DNA of 46,389 nucleotides from Methanosarcina sp. (GTDB lineage Archaea > Halobacteriota > Methanosarcinia > Methanosarcinales > Methanosarcinaceae). This document shows positions 34,635-43,874 of this stretch, piece after piece. The notes under the pieces were generated by a model. The model worked only from the letters and a program-made list of their open reading frames with translations, had not been told where the DNA came from and searched no databases. Position 1 is the stretch's first letter. Each line of letters opens with the position of its first letter. Made by a program: the position numbers and the translations under genes. Location: positions 1 through 46,389 of the forward strand of contig NZ_JAQUVZ010000026.1 of the NCBI RefSeq assembly GCF_028693135.1, read 5' to 3'.

Positions 34635-35372
34635 ATGAGAAAAAACGATAGCATCAAAGCTTGCGGCAAGACACTAGACTACGAAATAGTCTACAGCAAA
34701 AAGAGGAGGAAAGCAGCGATTGTAGTCTGCCCGGACCTTAAGGTGGAGTTCCGAGCCCCTCATGGGCTTAGCCGTGAGGCTATCAGGGAAATGGTACAGA
34801 AGAAATCTGGCTGGGTATGGGAAAAGCTTGACTGGTTTGAAGCAAACCGGCTGCCAAGCCAGGAGAAGCGGTACATCGACGGTGAAATGTATCTCTATCT
34901 CGGCAAAGAATATACCCTGAAAATCCTGCATATGGACGGAATCAAAAAATACTTTGCTTCCTTCAATGGGTCTGAACTTACTGTTTTTATTCCTGAAGCC
35001 GTTCCTGAGGAGTTGAAGTCCATACTCGTAAAAAAGGCTGTCTGGGATTTTTACCGGGACTGTGCCGAATCGGATGTTGACAGGCTCCTGAAAGTTTATT
35101 CGGATAAACTGAAAATATCTCTTCCGGTTTTTAAGGTAAAGCACCAGAAGAGGCGTTGGGGGAGCTGCTCTGCAGACAATGTCCTCAGGATTAATTTCCA
35201 GCTTATGATGGCTCCACCTGAACAGCTTGAGTACGTGGTTGTGCATGAACTCTGTCATGTAAAAGAAAAAAACCACTCCGCAAGATTCTGGAAACTGGTT
35301 GGGGAACTCATGCCCGGTTATGAGGTACACAGGAAGAGCCTGAAAAAAGACGGCTGGAGATATGTGCTTTAA
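34635..35372 (+). CDS. YgjP/DUF45-type zinc metallopeptidase
   Basis: 245 residues. The zincin motif is VVVHELCHVKEKNHSARFW, with HELCH at 204-208 and the downstream His214. RRWGSCS (173-179) upstream of it is diagnostic for the YgjP/SprT-like DUF45 family. The N-terminal half (KKRRKAAIVVCPDLKVEFRAP) is also typical. Usually encoded near restriction or housekeeping genes; the physiological substrate is unknown. ATG 34635 (AAGGAAC upstream) is preferred to an in-frame TTG at 34599. Confidence 0.9.
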   Translation: MRKNDSIKACGKTLDYEIVYSKKRRKAAIVVCPDLKVEFRAPHGLSREAIREMVQKKSGWVWEKLDWFEANRLPSQEKRYIDGEMYLYLGKEYTLKILHMDGIKKYFASFNGSELTVFIPEAVPEELKSILVKKAVWDFYRDCAESDVDRLLKVYSDKLKISLPVFKVKHQKRRWGSCSADNVLRINFQLMMAPPEQLEYVVVHELCHVKEKNHSARFWKLVGELMPGYEVHRKSLKKDGWRYVL

Positions 35373-35600
35373 TGTCTGTAATTCAACTGTTTTCAGGGCT
35401 GTGTTTAAGGTCCGTGCCTAAGTTTTTTTTAATACAGTGCCTTAATTTTTTTGGTTTTTTAGTTTTTGGTTTTTTAGTTTTTGGTTTTTATTTCTAACCC
35501 TGGTTTTTTTCAATTTTATTCTTTTTTTTCAGTATTCTCGCTTTTTGGGAGATATGAAACATTAAATACTTTTACACAGTCCTACTTCATAGGGATATTT

Positions 35601-36110
35601 ATGACTAATTCAGAAAATAAGAATTTTAAATATCTGCTTTTCTTTTTCATCGGGATATTTACTTTTTTCCTGAGTGGATACGTTCTGAGTGGGATTCACC
35701 CTCCTACGTCAATTTATCTTATGTTCGTGATTTATGGGGTACTCTTTGCAGGCGGGCTGTTAGTTTCAAGGGAAAAGTCTTCGGGTTTTATTCTGAAAGC
35801 ATTTGCAGTTTCTTTTACAGCCCTTTTCCTGATCTCTACAGCTTTCTTTGCCCTCGGAGCTTTCAGCCACGAGAATTCCAAATCTATGGGAGCTGATAAA
35901 CTGGAATTTGCACCTGATGAATTTGTTATCGTGACAGAAGAGGAACTTGATGAATATCCTGCACTGAAAAGAGCTATAGAATCCCAGGGAGGGTACTTTA
36001 GTGTGGATTCTGAAGAATGGGAACGGACAAGTGATTTCCTTCGCGAAAAAGGAGCTTCTGAAATAAAAGTTGGGAATGATTATTATAGAGTCTATTTCAT
36101 GACAGCCTGA
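35601..36110 (+). CDS. Membrane protein with C-terminal soluble domain, unknown
   Basis: 169 residues from ATG 35601 (MTNSENKN). Three hydrophobic segments (about 10-30, 36-54, 65-87) are followed by a soluble tail of about 75 residues rich in Glu/Asp (EFAPDEFVIVTEEELDEYPALKRAIESQG). The tail ends in a compact segment (ASEIKVGNDYYRVYF) that may be a small alpha/beta domain. The tail is probably outside or at the membrane face. Not recognised. An open frame extends 40 codons upstream but through T-rich low-complexity DNA, so it was not used. Confidence 0.65.
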   Translation: MTNSENKNFKYLLFFFIGIFTFFLSGYVLSGIHPPTSIYLMFVIYGVLFAGGLLVSREKSSGFILKAFAVSFTALFLISTAFFALGAFSHENSKSMGADKLEFAPDEFVIVTEEELDEYPALKRAIESQGGYFSVDSEEWERTSDFLREKGASEIKVGNDYYRVYFMTA

Positions 36111-36291
36111 TATCCTTCCTGTAACCTGAAAATTGTTGGAAAGGATTGATGTCAATACTTTTTTGAGAAATAAAAAGCAATCGGCAGCAGAACCACAATT
36201 CCGGTTTCCATTTTTGTTTCAGGGGCTCGTACAGAGATATGAGCCGGCAGGCTCTGGTAAAAATTGTTCCTTTTCTGCTGAAACCGGTTCT

Positions 36292-37056
36292 TCATGACCC
36301 GCAGGCGTAAGCACTACGGTTAATTGTTTCTTCATCTTCACTTATATCCTCATGCCCGCACAGAGTACATTTATAATATCTTCTGGTTATTCTCTTATTT
36401 CCAATCTCTTTTACATCAGGTTTCTTGAATTCTACAACCGCGCCTGGTAAGCTGCATTTTTTACACTCAATATTTTTCAGATGAATTACAGGCAACATTT
36501 TCCCTTTTTCTGTAAAGATATTTTCAGGTCCTTCCCTTGTATCCACATTCCCGCAGTACCTGCATTTCCAGTGTCTTGTAACCGTTAAGGTATAGTCCCC
36601 TAAGTTGCTTGTTTCCTTCATAATTGGCTCACCTATTTCTTCATAGGCAAGCTTATTCCCACATTCTCTGCAAAAAGTGTCCTGATAATATTCCAGCACA
36701 TTTTGTATGCATAAAGAGATAATGATTGAAACCAGAGATGCCATTATACCAAGAATATAAAACCATTCTGAGGTTTCATTATCCAGGAAATTAATTGTTG
36801 TTCCCAGAGCTATAGTTATACAGAGAAGGACGAAAATTTTGCTCATTATTTCAAGGGTTTTTTCATCAAAAGCATTTATTAAAAAAAGAGAAACACTTTT
36901 GAACCTGTGTCTCTTAAATTCAACTGTGCCAGTAAATATATGAACGTCGAGGGTTTGTTCGCAACTGTTATTTTTAATGTATTTCTTTTCTAAAAGATAA
37001 GTTTCGAGGTTACCAAACTCAGATTGATGGTACAATTTAAAAGCGCCTTCTCTCAT
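36292..37056 (-). CDS. Membrane protein with two or three zinc-ribbon motifs, unknown
   Basis: 254 residues. Two hydrophobic segments (KIFVLLCITIALGTTINFL and WFYILGIMASLVSIIISLCI) lie in the middle. They are followed by CxxC pairs CRECG, CRYCG, CKKC and CTLCG, which could form two zinc ribbons in the cytoplasm. The N-terminal region is unrecognised. No neighbour suggests a role. It may be a small regulatory or redox-sensing membrane protein, but this is speculation. Confidence 0.65.
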   Translation of the reverse strand: MREGAFKLYHQSEFGNLETYLLEKKYIKNNSCEQTLDVHIFTGTVEFKRHRFKSVSLFLINAFDEKTLEIMSKIFVLLCITIALGTTINFLDNETSEWFYILGIMASLVSIIISLCIQNVLEYYQDTFCRECGNKLAYEEIGEPIMKETSNLGDYTLTVTRHWKCRYCGNVDTREGPENIFTEKGKMLPVIHLKNIECKKCSLPGAVVEFKKPDVKEIGNKRITRRYYKCTLCGHEDISEDEETINRSAYACGS

Positions 37057-37084
37057 CTTTAATTATACTTCTTTAATATTGCTG

Positions 37085-37165
37085 CATGTGTGCTATCTTC
37101 ATGTGTACTATCTTCATGTGTACTATCTTCATGTGTACTATCTTCATGTGTACTATCCTCGTTAC
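37085..37165. repeat. 15-bp tandem repeat
   Basis: Four exact copies of TATCTTCATGTGTAC (37094-37153) with degenerate flanking units, just before the start of the minus-strand zinc-ribbon protein. The rest of the 37057-37439 spacer is AT-rich with no gene. Confidence 0.9.
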
Positions 37166-37439
37166 TTCCTCAATTGTTAAAAAAATTGCTATTTTAATCG
37201 GCGGCAGCTTTCTGTATATATAATTTATTTATGTCAGCTCTTGCCATCGTATTCAAAAATATAAAGATTTCGTCTCACGATCAGAAAACGAATTAAGATT
37301 GCATAGCCTAAAAAAGGTGCAGAAAAATTGCTGAAGGGAATAATATTTATCTGGTTTCTTTATAAAAAGTTTACCGGTATGCCTGAAACCTTATATGCAT
37401 ACCGGAATAATTATTTTTATTCAGCTTAATTTTTATCCA

Positions 37440-40400
37440 TTAAATCTCATCGGGTTCCGGAACATACCAGTCACTGTTATCTTCATTTCCCTGGTTGTCA
37501 GGTTCAGGAATATTCCAGTCTGTGTCTTTATCAGGTTCACCAGTATTTTCAAATTCCTTACCGGAAGTGGTGTTTAACTGCTGAGAAATTTCTGTCATGT
37601 TTAAGCTGACGTTTTCAGAATAGTTTTCTTCTCCACCATACCATCTTGCAGGCAGGGAATAATTAAGGTCGCTTTTGTATGTTTCGGGAATGTAGACGCG
37701 GGTCCCCCTATCCTGAAGGGCTGTAACAAAACCAGGGTCAACAGCATCAAGCCTTGCTTTGCATACTGAAGCCTTCTCGAATTCCCTTACACGGTAGTGG
37801 GCAAAACGCTTATTATAAAGGGCAGAAGGTGCATTGGGATTGATTCTAAGAGCCTCGTCATAAGAATTGATCGACTCGTTAATGTCTCCCATTACACTGT
37901 ATAGATACCCCTTGTTATAACATGCCGTTATGCAGTCCGGTTTTAAATGTACCGTTTTATTAAAGCATTCAAGGGCGGCATTGTTACTGCTTATTGCGAA
38001 ATAAGCGCATCCTTTGAAATACCAGGCTGCGGCATTTTCTGGAGCATACTCAAGGGCTTTGTCATAGCTGGCAATTGCTTCCTGATATCTCTCCATTTTA
38101 GAGAAAGCAAAACCCCTGTTATTAATCGCATCAACATTTGTCGGGTCCAGCGTAAGAATATGGTCATAACAGGCGATTGCTGCTTCGAAATTTCCCATAG
38201 CTTCCAGAGCCTTGCCCTGCCGGTACATTATTTCTCTGTTCTCAGGCGTAATCTTGAGAATCTTCCCATATGTTGAAGCAGCTTCCTCATACCTTCCAAG
38301 CTCTTCATACAAAGAGGCTTTCTCAGCCAGCACCTTTGAATTTACAGGATCAAGCTGCAGGATTTTATCGTAATCCTCCAGCGCTGCTTCCTGCCTTCCG
38401 GATCTGGCTAAAGCAAAAGCTCGACCCTCCAGAGCCTCTATGTTTTCCGGCTCCAGTTCAAGAAGAGGAGTGAAACAGGAAACTGCTTCCTCGTACCTGC
38501 CAAGGGTTACAAGGGCCAGAGATTTTCCCTGGAGGGCTTCAGGATCACTGGAGTTAAGAGCAAGTAACTGCTCATAGTAAGCAACTGCTTCTTCAGATCT
38601 TCCAAGGGTACTCGAGGTAGACGCTATCGCATACCAGGCATTGCTTGACTGCGGGTCAAGATCAAGGGCTTTTTTGTAACACTCCAGAGCTTCTTCGCTT
38701 CTTCCGAGTTTGTCAAGGACAGAGCCTTTCTCATACCAGGCCTCGGTGCGTACAGGATTGAGTGTAAGAGCCATTTCGTAAGAATAAAGTGCGTCCTCGT
38801 ACCTCTCAAGTTTACTGTATGTTGAAGCTTCACCGTACCATGCCGCATCGTAACTGAATTCCGGACTCAGGGAGTTAAAGTTCCCTGAAAGATCCGAGCT
38901 ATCTTCAGAACTTGAATATTTGTAGCCCAGAAGGTAAGACCAGAAACCTCCTGAAATTGTCCTTTGCGGGCTGACATCCCTATTTTTATTTTCAACTGAC
39001 ATGGAAGTCGAGTTTCCAGACAATAATTCCATATCCTTGTTCAATCTGAAACGGGCAATAGAATACTCTGAATTTATCTGGAGGGCCTGACTGTAGCAGT
39101 CTGAAGCTTCCTGGTATCTTTCGAGCTGATCAAGGAGAAGACCTTTGTTGTACCAGATTTCCGCACTATCCGGGGCAACGGCAAGAACCCTATCATAGCA
39201 CACAAGAGCATCTTCATATTCTCCTGTTTTTGCCAGGGCAAAAGCTTTGCCATACCATGCAAGTATGTAGTTATCATCAAGATTAACGGCTTTATCATAA
39301 CTTTTTGCAGCATCGTCGTACTGCTCAAGTTTTAAAGAATCGTAGCCTTTTCTATACCAGACTTTAGCATATCCGGAATCCAGTTTAAGGGCTTTATCAT
39401 AGCAAGCAGCAGCTTCTTCATACCTGTTAAGCCTGTCAAGATCCTGACCTTTCATGTACCAGACCACTGCATGCTCTGATTCGGTCTCCAGAATCCGATT
39501 ATAACACTCAAGGGCAGACTCGTAGTTCTCAAGATTATCAAAAGCCAGTCCTTTATCGTACCAGATTTTAATGGCAGGAGATTTAAATTCGGGAGCTTCA
39601 GAATAACTGGCAAGTGAAGAGTCGTAAGCATTAAGCTTTTCGAGAAGATCATCTCCAACCTCCTCTACCTCAATTCCTGAATCTGGATTAAGAGCTTTAT
39701 CATAGCAGACTATTGCAGCGTCGTAATCTCCCATCGCATTAAGCACGGAACCTTTGCTGTACCATGCGTCAGTGTTATCAGGGCTGTAAATGAGTACCTC
39801 TTCATAGCACTGCAGAGCCTCTTCATTTCTACCAAGCTTTTCGAGACAGAGGCCTTTCTTCTGCAGGGCACTAAGGTTTTCAGGCTCTGAAAGGAGGACA
39901 AATTCATAGCAGGTCAGGGCATCCTGATACATCTCCATCCTCTCAAGGTTTACGCCTTTATTGTACCAGGCCTCTAAAAGATCAGGATTAAGGGAGATAG
40001 CCTGGTCATAACACTGTATTGCAGTTTCATAATCCCCGGACATATCGTACATTGTTCCTTTCTGAGTCCAGAGTTCGAAATCGTCAGGAGTAATGTTAAG
40101 AGCCCTATCAAAACAGCTCATTGCTTCGTCGTGTTTTTCAAGCCCGCCATAAGCCTTTCCCTGCATTTGCAGAGTTTTGGAAGAGTTGGAGCCAAATTCA
40201 ATTGAACTCTCATAAGAGGCTAAAGCCTCCTGGTCAAGGCTGAGTTTCTCAGAAGCAAGGGCTTTCTGGAACCAGACTCGGGAAAGATAGTTATCCGCAG
40301 CGAGACTTTTCTCGTAACAGTTGATAGCTTCTATATTATTTTTTTTCTGAAGGTTCTCATTACCTTTTTCATACCAGACCCCGGAAGAAGCCGGGAAGGT

Positions 40401-40775
40401 TTCAATAGCTCTGTTGTAGCAATCAATTGATTCTTCGTATCTCTCCAATGCGACCAGAACACATCCTTTTCCATACCATGCCATTGACGAGTTAGAGTCC
40501 ATTTTAAGTGCATCTTCAAAGCATCCTATGGAAAGCTCATATTCTTTGAGAGAATAGAGACCAGTGCCTTTGCTTAACAGGCCTTCTACAGAAGCCGGGT
40601 GCTGCGCAAGTACTTCTTCAAGAGTGGGAACAGCAACAGACATGTTATCTATTGTAACATTTTTCTGGCTTTCAGAGGCTTCTGCTGCAGGTAAAATACC
40701 TGAGGTAAAAGATGAAAAAAAGGCCAGAAGAATGAAAAAGCAAACGATCAAATAAGTTTTTTTAATTGAGCTCAT
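37440..40775 (-). CDS. Large secreted TPR protein
   Basis: 1111 residues. The N-terminal signal peptide is KKTYLIVCFFILLAFFSSFTSG, followed by about two dozen 34-residue TPRs with an unusually regular consensus (AWY.KG..L..LERYEEAL.CYDKAL.LDP). They are broken near residues 585-640 by an N-rich linker with NST and NFS sequons, and again near 375. The C-terminus (from about 1020) is Asn/Asp/Pro-rich (EPDNQGNEDNSDWYVPEPDE) with several N-x-S/T sites, which suits an extracellular glycoprotein. It may be a surface scaffold. No membrane anchor is evident after the signal peptide. Confidence 0.88.
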   Translation of the reverse strand: MSSIKKTYLIVCFFILLAFFSSFTSGILPAAEASESQKNVTIDNMSVAVPTLEEVLAQHPASVEGLLSKGTGLYSLKEYELSIGCFEDALKMDSNSSMAWYGKGCVLVALERYEESIDCYNRAIETFPASSGVWYEKGNENLQKKNNIEAINCYEKSLAADNYLSRVWFQKALASEKLSLDQEALASYESSIEFGSNSSKTLQMQGKAYGGLEKHDEAMSCFDRALNITPDDFELWTQKGTMYDMSGDYETAIQCYDQAISLNPDLLEAWYNKGVNLERMEMYQDALTCYEFVLLSEPENLSALQKKGLCLEKLGRNEEALQCYEEVLIYSPDNTDAWYSKGSVLNAMGDYDAAIVCYDKALNPDSGIEVEEVGDDLLEKLNAYDSSLASYSEAPEFKSPAIKIWYDKGLAFDNLENYESALECYNRILETESEHAVVWYMKGQDLDRLNRYEEAAACYDKALKLDSGYAKVWYRKGYDSLKLEQYDDAAKSYDKAVNLDDNYILAWYGKAFALAKTGEYEDALVCYDRVLAVAPDSAEIWYNKGLLLDQLERYQEASDCYSQALQINSEYSIARFRLNKDMELLSGNSTSMSVENKNRDVSPQRTISGGFWSYLLGYKYSSSEDSSDLSGNFNSLSPEFSYDAAWYGEASTYSKLERYEDALYSYEMALTLNPVRTEAWYEKGSVLDKLGRSEEALECYKKALDLDPQSSNAWYAIASTSSTLGRSEEAVAYYEQLLALNSSDPEALQGKSLALVTLGRYEEAVSCFTPLLELEPENIEALEGRAFALARSGRQEAALEDYDKILQLDPVNSKVLAEKASLYEELGRYEEAASTYGKILKITPENREIMYRQGKALEAMGNFEAAIACYDHILTLDPTNVDAINNRGFAFSKMERYQEAIASYDKALEYAPENAAAWYFKGCAYFAISSNNAALECFNKTVHLKPDCITACYNKGYLYSVMGDINESINSYDEALRINPNAPSALYNKRFAHYRVREFEKASVCKARLDAVDPGFVTALQDRGTRVYIPETYKSDLNYSLPARWYGGEENYSENVSLNMTEISQQLNTTSGKEFENTGEPDKDTDWNIPEPDNQGNEDNSDWYVPEPDEI

Positions 40776-41388
40776 TAAATACCCCGATTTATTCTAATGA
40801 GTTCCTGCAGAAAATTTATGTAAGCAGTCTATCAATGTCATTTAAAGGTCACTGTGATATGTAGTTTCCTAAATGATGTAAACGAGAACAACCAGAGATT
40901 AATTTAACATTATAAATTCCTTGTGTTCCCCCACAGATAATTTATCCAGTTTGGACTGGATCTTTTCCTATGATTTCCCAGTAAATACTTATTTAATTTG
41001 AGGAGCTCCCTCCATATATAATTTATGCAGTTTAAATGGGAAATTGCCAGGTTATATGAGAATTATCAGTTTTTACGATTTAAAAATCTCATGTAATTGT
41101 TATTTTTTTTAACATGTTTTATTATATGTTCTGTTATATGTTCTGTTATATGTTCTGTTTAAACTGTTGAATTCACAGAAAAAAGTTGAGTTTATAATAG
41201 ATAGTCATGGTTTTTACAGATATTTGTTAGGTTCCCTATAAATTGCAAGGTTTTTGTCTTAAGAGACTATAATTATTTCACAATTTTCCGGAGTAATTAG
41301 TATTATTATTTAAAACAAAAACCTTTTCTGTACAAAGTCTGCAAGATATGCATAAAGTATATACCTCAACATTTCTTATTGCAGAAGC
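40776..41388. other. Long AT-rich spacer with short repeats
   Basis: No gene seen. Two related segments (ATAATTTATCCAGTTT at about 40937 and ATAATTTATGCAGTTT at about 41019) and a three-copy 12-bp unit ATATGTTCTGTT (about 41123-41160) are present. The spacer separates divergent genes, so it should hold promoters for both the secreted TPR protein and the HD hydrolase. Confidence 0.5.
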
Positions 41389-42192
41389 ATGCAAAAAGAA
41401 GACCTGGATTATTTTCGGAGATGGTTTTTCGAGTATGTGAACAGATTCTTTTCTCCCGACTCTTTCACCCAGGAAAATATTGAGCTAAAGATTGAACACA
41501 CTCGACGGGTTTGTGAAAATATCCTTTTACTTGCAAAATCTGAGAAAATAGGCGAAAAGGAATGCATGCTCGCCGAAGCAATAGCCCTGTTTCACGACCT
41601 GGGCCGTTTTGAGCAGTTCACCAAATATAAAACGTTCAGAGATTCCGAATCGGAAAATCATGCGGTTCTGGGCGTGAAAATTCTGAATAAAGAAAGGGTT
41701 CTCTCCCGCCTTTCCGAAGAGGAAGAAAAACTCATCCTAAAAGCTATAGAATATCACAACATGATGGAGATTCCAGGAAATGTGGAAACCTCCAGTAAAC
41801 TTCATTTTTTCTCCAGGCTGATAAGGGATGCAGATAAGATTGACATCCTGAGGCTTGCCAGTGAAGAGTATGCAGAAGAGGAAGAACGCAGGAACCCGGC
41901 GCTTGAACTATATCTGCCAGATACTCACGGGTATTCGGAGCCTATGGTATCAGAGATCCTGAATAACAGAATGGCAAAAATTGAGGATATGAAAAACAGA
42001 AACGACGTAAAACTTCTTCGCCTGAGCTGGATTTTTGATATAAATTTTCCTGCAACTTTTTCCCTCCTTAAAAAGTACGGATATCTGGAGGCAATCATGT
42101 CCTCCCTGCCTGAAACAAAAGAAACGGACATTTTGAGAAGGCATATTGAAAATTATTTAAATGCAATAGAATCAGGATCCAGAAAAATTTGA
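41389..42192 (+). CDS. HD-domain phosphohydrolase
   Basis: 267 residues with a complete HD metal site: H37 (EHTRRV), H69-D70 (FHDLGRF), H91, H123 (EYHN) and D147 (RDADK). HD proteins hydrolyse phosphate esters of nucleotides. The H..HD..H..H..D order is that of the general HD superfamily, with no added sensor or synthetase domain, so the substrate is open. Convergent with the NIF3 gene; a 15-bp minisatellite lies between their ends. Confidence 0.85.
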   Translation: MQKEDLDYFRRWFFEYVNRFFSPDSFTQENIELKIEHTRRVCENILLLAKSEKIGEKECMLAEAIALFHDLGRFEQFTKYKTFRDSESENHAVLGVKILNKERVLSRLSEEEEKLILKAIEYHNMMEIPGNVETSSKLHFFSRLIRDADKIDILRLASEEYAEEEERRNPALELYLPDTHGYSEPMVSEILNNRMAKIEDMKNRNDVKLLRLSWIFDINFPATFSLLKKYGYLEAIMSSLPETKETDILRRHIENYLNAIESGSRKI

Positions 42193-42251
42193 TATCCCAT
42201 ACAGGGTACCCCTGTTGAAATATATTATTTAAACATATCCGGGATATATTG

Positions 42252-42399
42252 GTTGAAGTAGCATTTGTTGAAGTAGCATTTGTTGAAGTAGCATTTGTTG
42301 AAGTAGCATTTGTTGAAGTAGCATTTGTTGAAGTAGCATTTGTTGAAGTAGCATTTGTTGAAGTAGCATTTGTTGAAGCGGCATTGATTGAAGTAGCTT
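42252..42399. repeat. 15-bp minisatellite between convergent genes
   Basis: Nine copies of GTTGAAGTAGCATTT (42252-42386, last copy with changes) and a partial tenth that runs into the stop codon region of the NIF3 gene (stop complement at 42398). Frames stay open on both strands (VEVAF repeated on plus, LQQML on minus), but no start signal precedes them. Confidence 0.92.
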
Positions 42400-43318
42400 A
42401 CTCAAGATATCTTCTGCGATTTTCATTGCCAAGGCTGCGCCGGTAATCTGAGCGTATCTGGTTTCTGGACTGTTCTTCAAGCATGAACTCAAGAGAACCC
42501 TTTCCAGGTTCTTCCTGTTTACAGGTCTCCTCTCCTGCTTTCATATCGAGTACAACCTTATTTTTGTCAACTCTGCAGTTAACCGCCCTGAGTCCGGAAG
42601 GCTGGTCAATGAATTCCACCTCAATTCCAGGAAGCCTGCGCAGCCTGGAACACAGGGCCTCCATACCCGGGTTCTCCGTTGCATAATGGGTTGCGTCAAT
42701 CAGGCAGAGATCTTCGTGCGTTCGGAGAATGTCATGCTTAAGTTCGGATGATATAAAGGCATCAACTCCGTTTTCCCTAGCGATTTCAAGATATTCGTTT
42801 CGAAAGCAGCTGCCTCCTATAACCATCACCTTACTGATTTTTTCCTTTTCTCCGGCGTACATAACAGGGGTCTGCAGGCAATCCGAAACATGGGCTGCCA
42901 GTTCAGCTGAGGAACATGGTTCTATTTCCCCGATCCTGCCAATTTCTGAAGTCCTTATATTTTTGAGCCCCAGACGGGCGGCAAGAACATCATTAATTCC
43001 TCCTTCAGCTCTATCGTAATTAGTGTGCATGCTGTAAAGGGAGATCCCGTTTTCAAGAGCAATCCTGAGGGAAGCCGCCAGAGACTTTGAAATCATGTTT
43101 ACCGGATGAAAGATGAGGGTGTGATGAGTTATCAGCATGTCTGCTCTCATTTCTGCCGCTTTTTTAAGAACGTAAGAGTTTGCATCCAGGGCAACTGCTA
43201 TCCTGTTCACATCATCCTCAAGCCCAAGGATCAAACCAATTCTGCCTTTATCAAAATCATCCGCAAGCTCAGGTGGAGCTATCTCTTCAAGGGTCTGCAC
43301 AATTTTTTTAAGTTTCAT
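42398..43318 (-). CDS. NIF3-like dinuclear metal protein
   Basis: 306 residues of the NIF3/YbgI/DUF34 family. Metal-site stretches are visible: ADMLITHHTLIF (about 60-71), SMHTNYDRAEGGINDVLA (about 96-113) and, near the C-terminus, LIDATHYATENPGMEAL. The family forms toroidal hexamers with a dinuclear metal centre; its role (possibly GTP cyclohydrolase-like or metal-chaperone) is unsettled. The last 40 residues are Glu/Arg-rich and look like a lineage-specific tail. Confidence 0.9.
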   Translation of the reverse strand: MKLKKIVQTLEEIAPPELADDFDKGRIGLILGLEDDVNRIAVALDANSYVLKKAAEMRADMLITHHTLIFHPVNMISKSLAASLRIALENGISLYSMHTNYDRAEGGINDVLAARLGLKNIRTSEIGRIGEIEPCSSAELAAHVSDCLQTPVMYAGEKEKISKVMVIGGSCFRNEYLEIARENGVDAFISSELKHDILRTHEDLCLIDATHYATENPGMEALCSRLRRLPGIEVEFIDQPSGLRAVNCRVDKNKVVLDMKAGEETCKQEEPGKGSLEFMLEEQSRNQIRSDYRRSLGNENRRRYLE

Positions 43319-43874
43319 GGAAAAAACCTCCGGAAACCGGAAAATTTAAAAGGACTGGTTTTTGCCGGTCAGAATTCTAATTGCCAGAATTCAGATAAAG
43401 TGTTTATGGCATTTAATCCCAGCCCTGAATTAAAATTTCATTCATGAATTAAAAACCCATCAACAAAAAACCTCTCTACAAAACAAAGAACCCTTCTCAA
43501 GGAAATGGCCCTTTCAAACAAAATTTGCTAAATCATTAGCAAAAATTAAAATAGAATATATGAAGATATTTTATAGAGATTTACTACAGATATTTTAGAG
43601 AGATTGATATATCTTTAAAATTCATATTTATAGTGTATTATTGAAAATATGGATCTAATCATTTGGTTTTAAATAAATTATTTCGGGGGATGTGCTGGGG
43701 CGAAGACTATGCTGCGCATAAATATAATACGGCTGTTGTAGTATTTCATATAGAAAATAAATAGTGTATCATACATAAAATATTTGCCAAGCCGCAAATT
43801 TTTCAGAAGCGCAAAATGTACGTTTCCGTTGCCCGGACCTGCTATAAACAGCATAAAAATCAAGGAAGGTAACC
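43319..43874. other. Spacer upstream of the surface-protein gene
   Basis: No credible gene. Contains a perfect dyad TTTGCTAA-ATCA-TTAGCAAA (43524-43543), long AT-rich stretches with TATA-like motifs (about 43620-43640 and 43740-43760), and AAGGAAGGT shortly before ATG 43875. The dyad could be an operator, but it lies about 330 bases upstream. Confidence 0.5.

Noticed and set aside
42249-42446. ORFs with VEVAF (plus) and LQQML (minus) repeats
   Set aside because: Open frames generated by a 15-bp minisatellite on both strands; no start signals.
43678-43863. 61-codon minus-strand ORF before the surface-protein gene
   Set aside because: No ribosome site, odd composition, and it covers the likely promoter region of the plus-strand gene.
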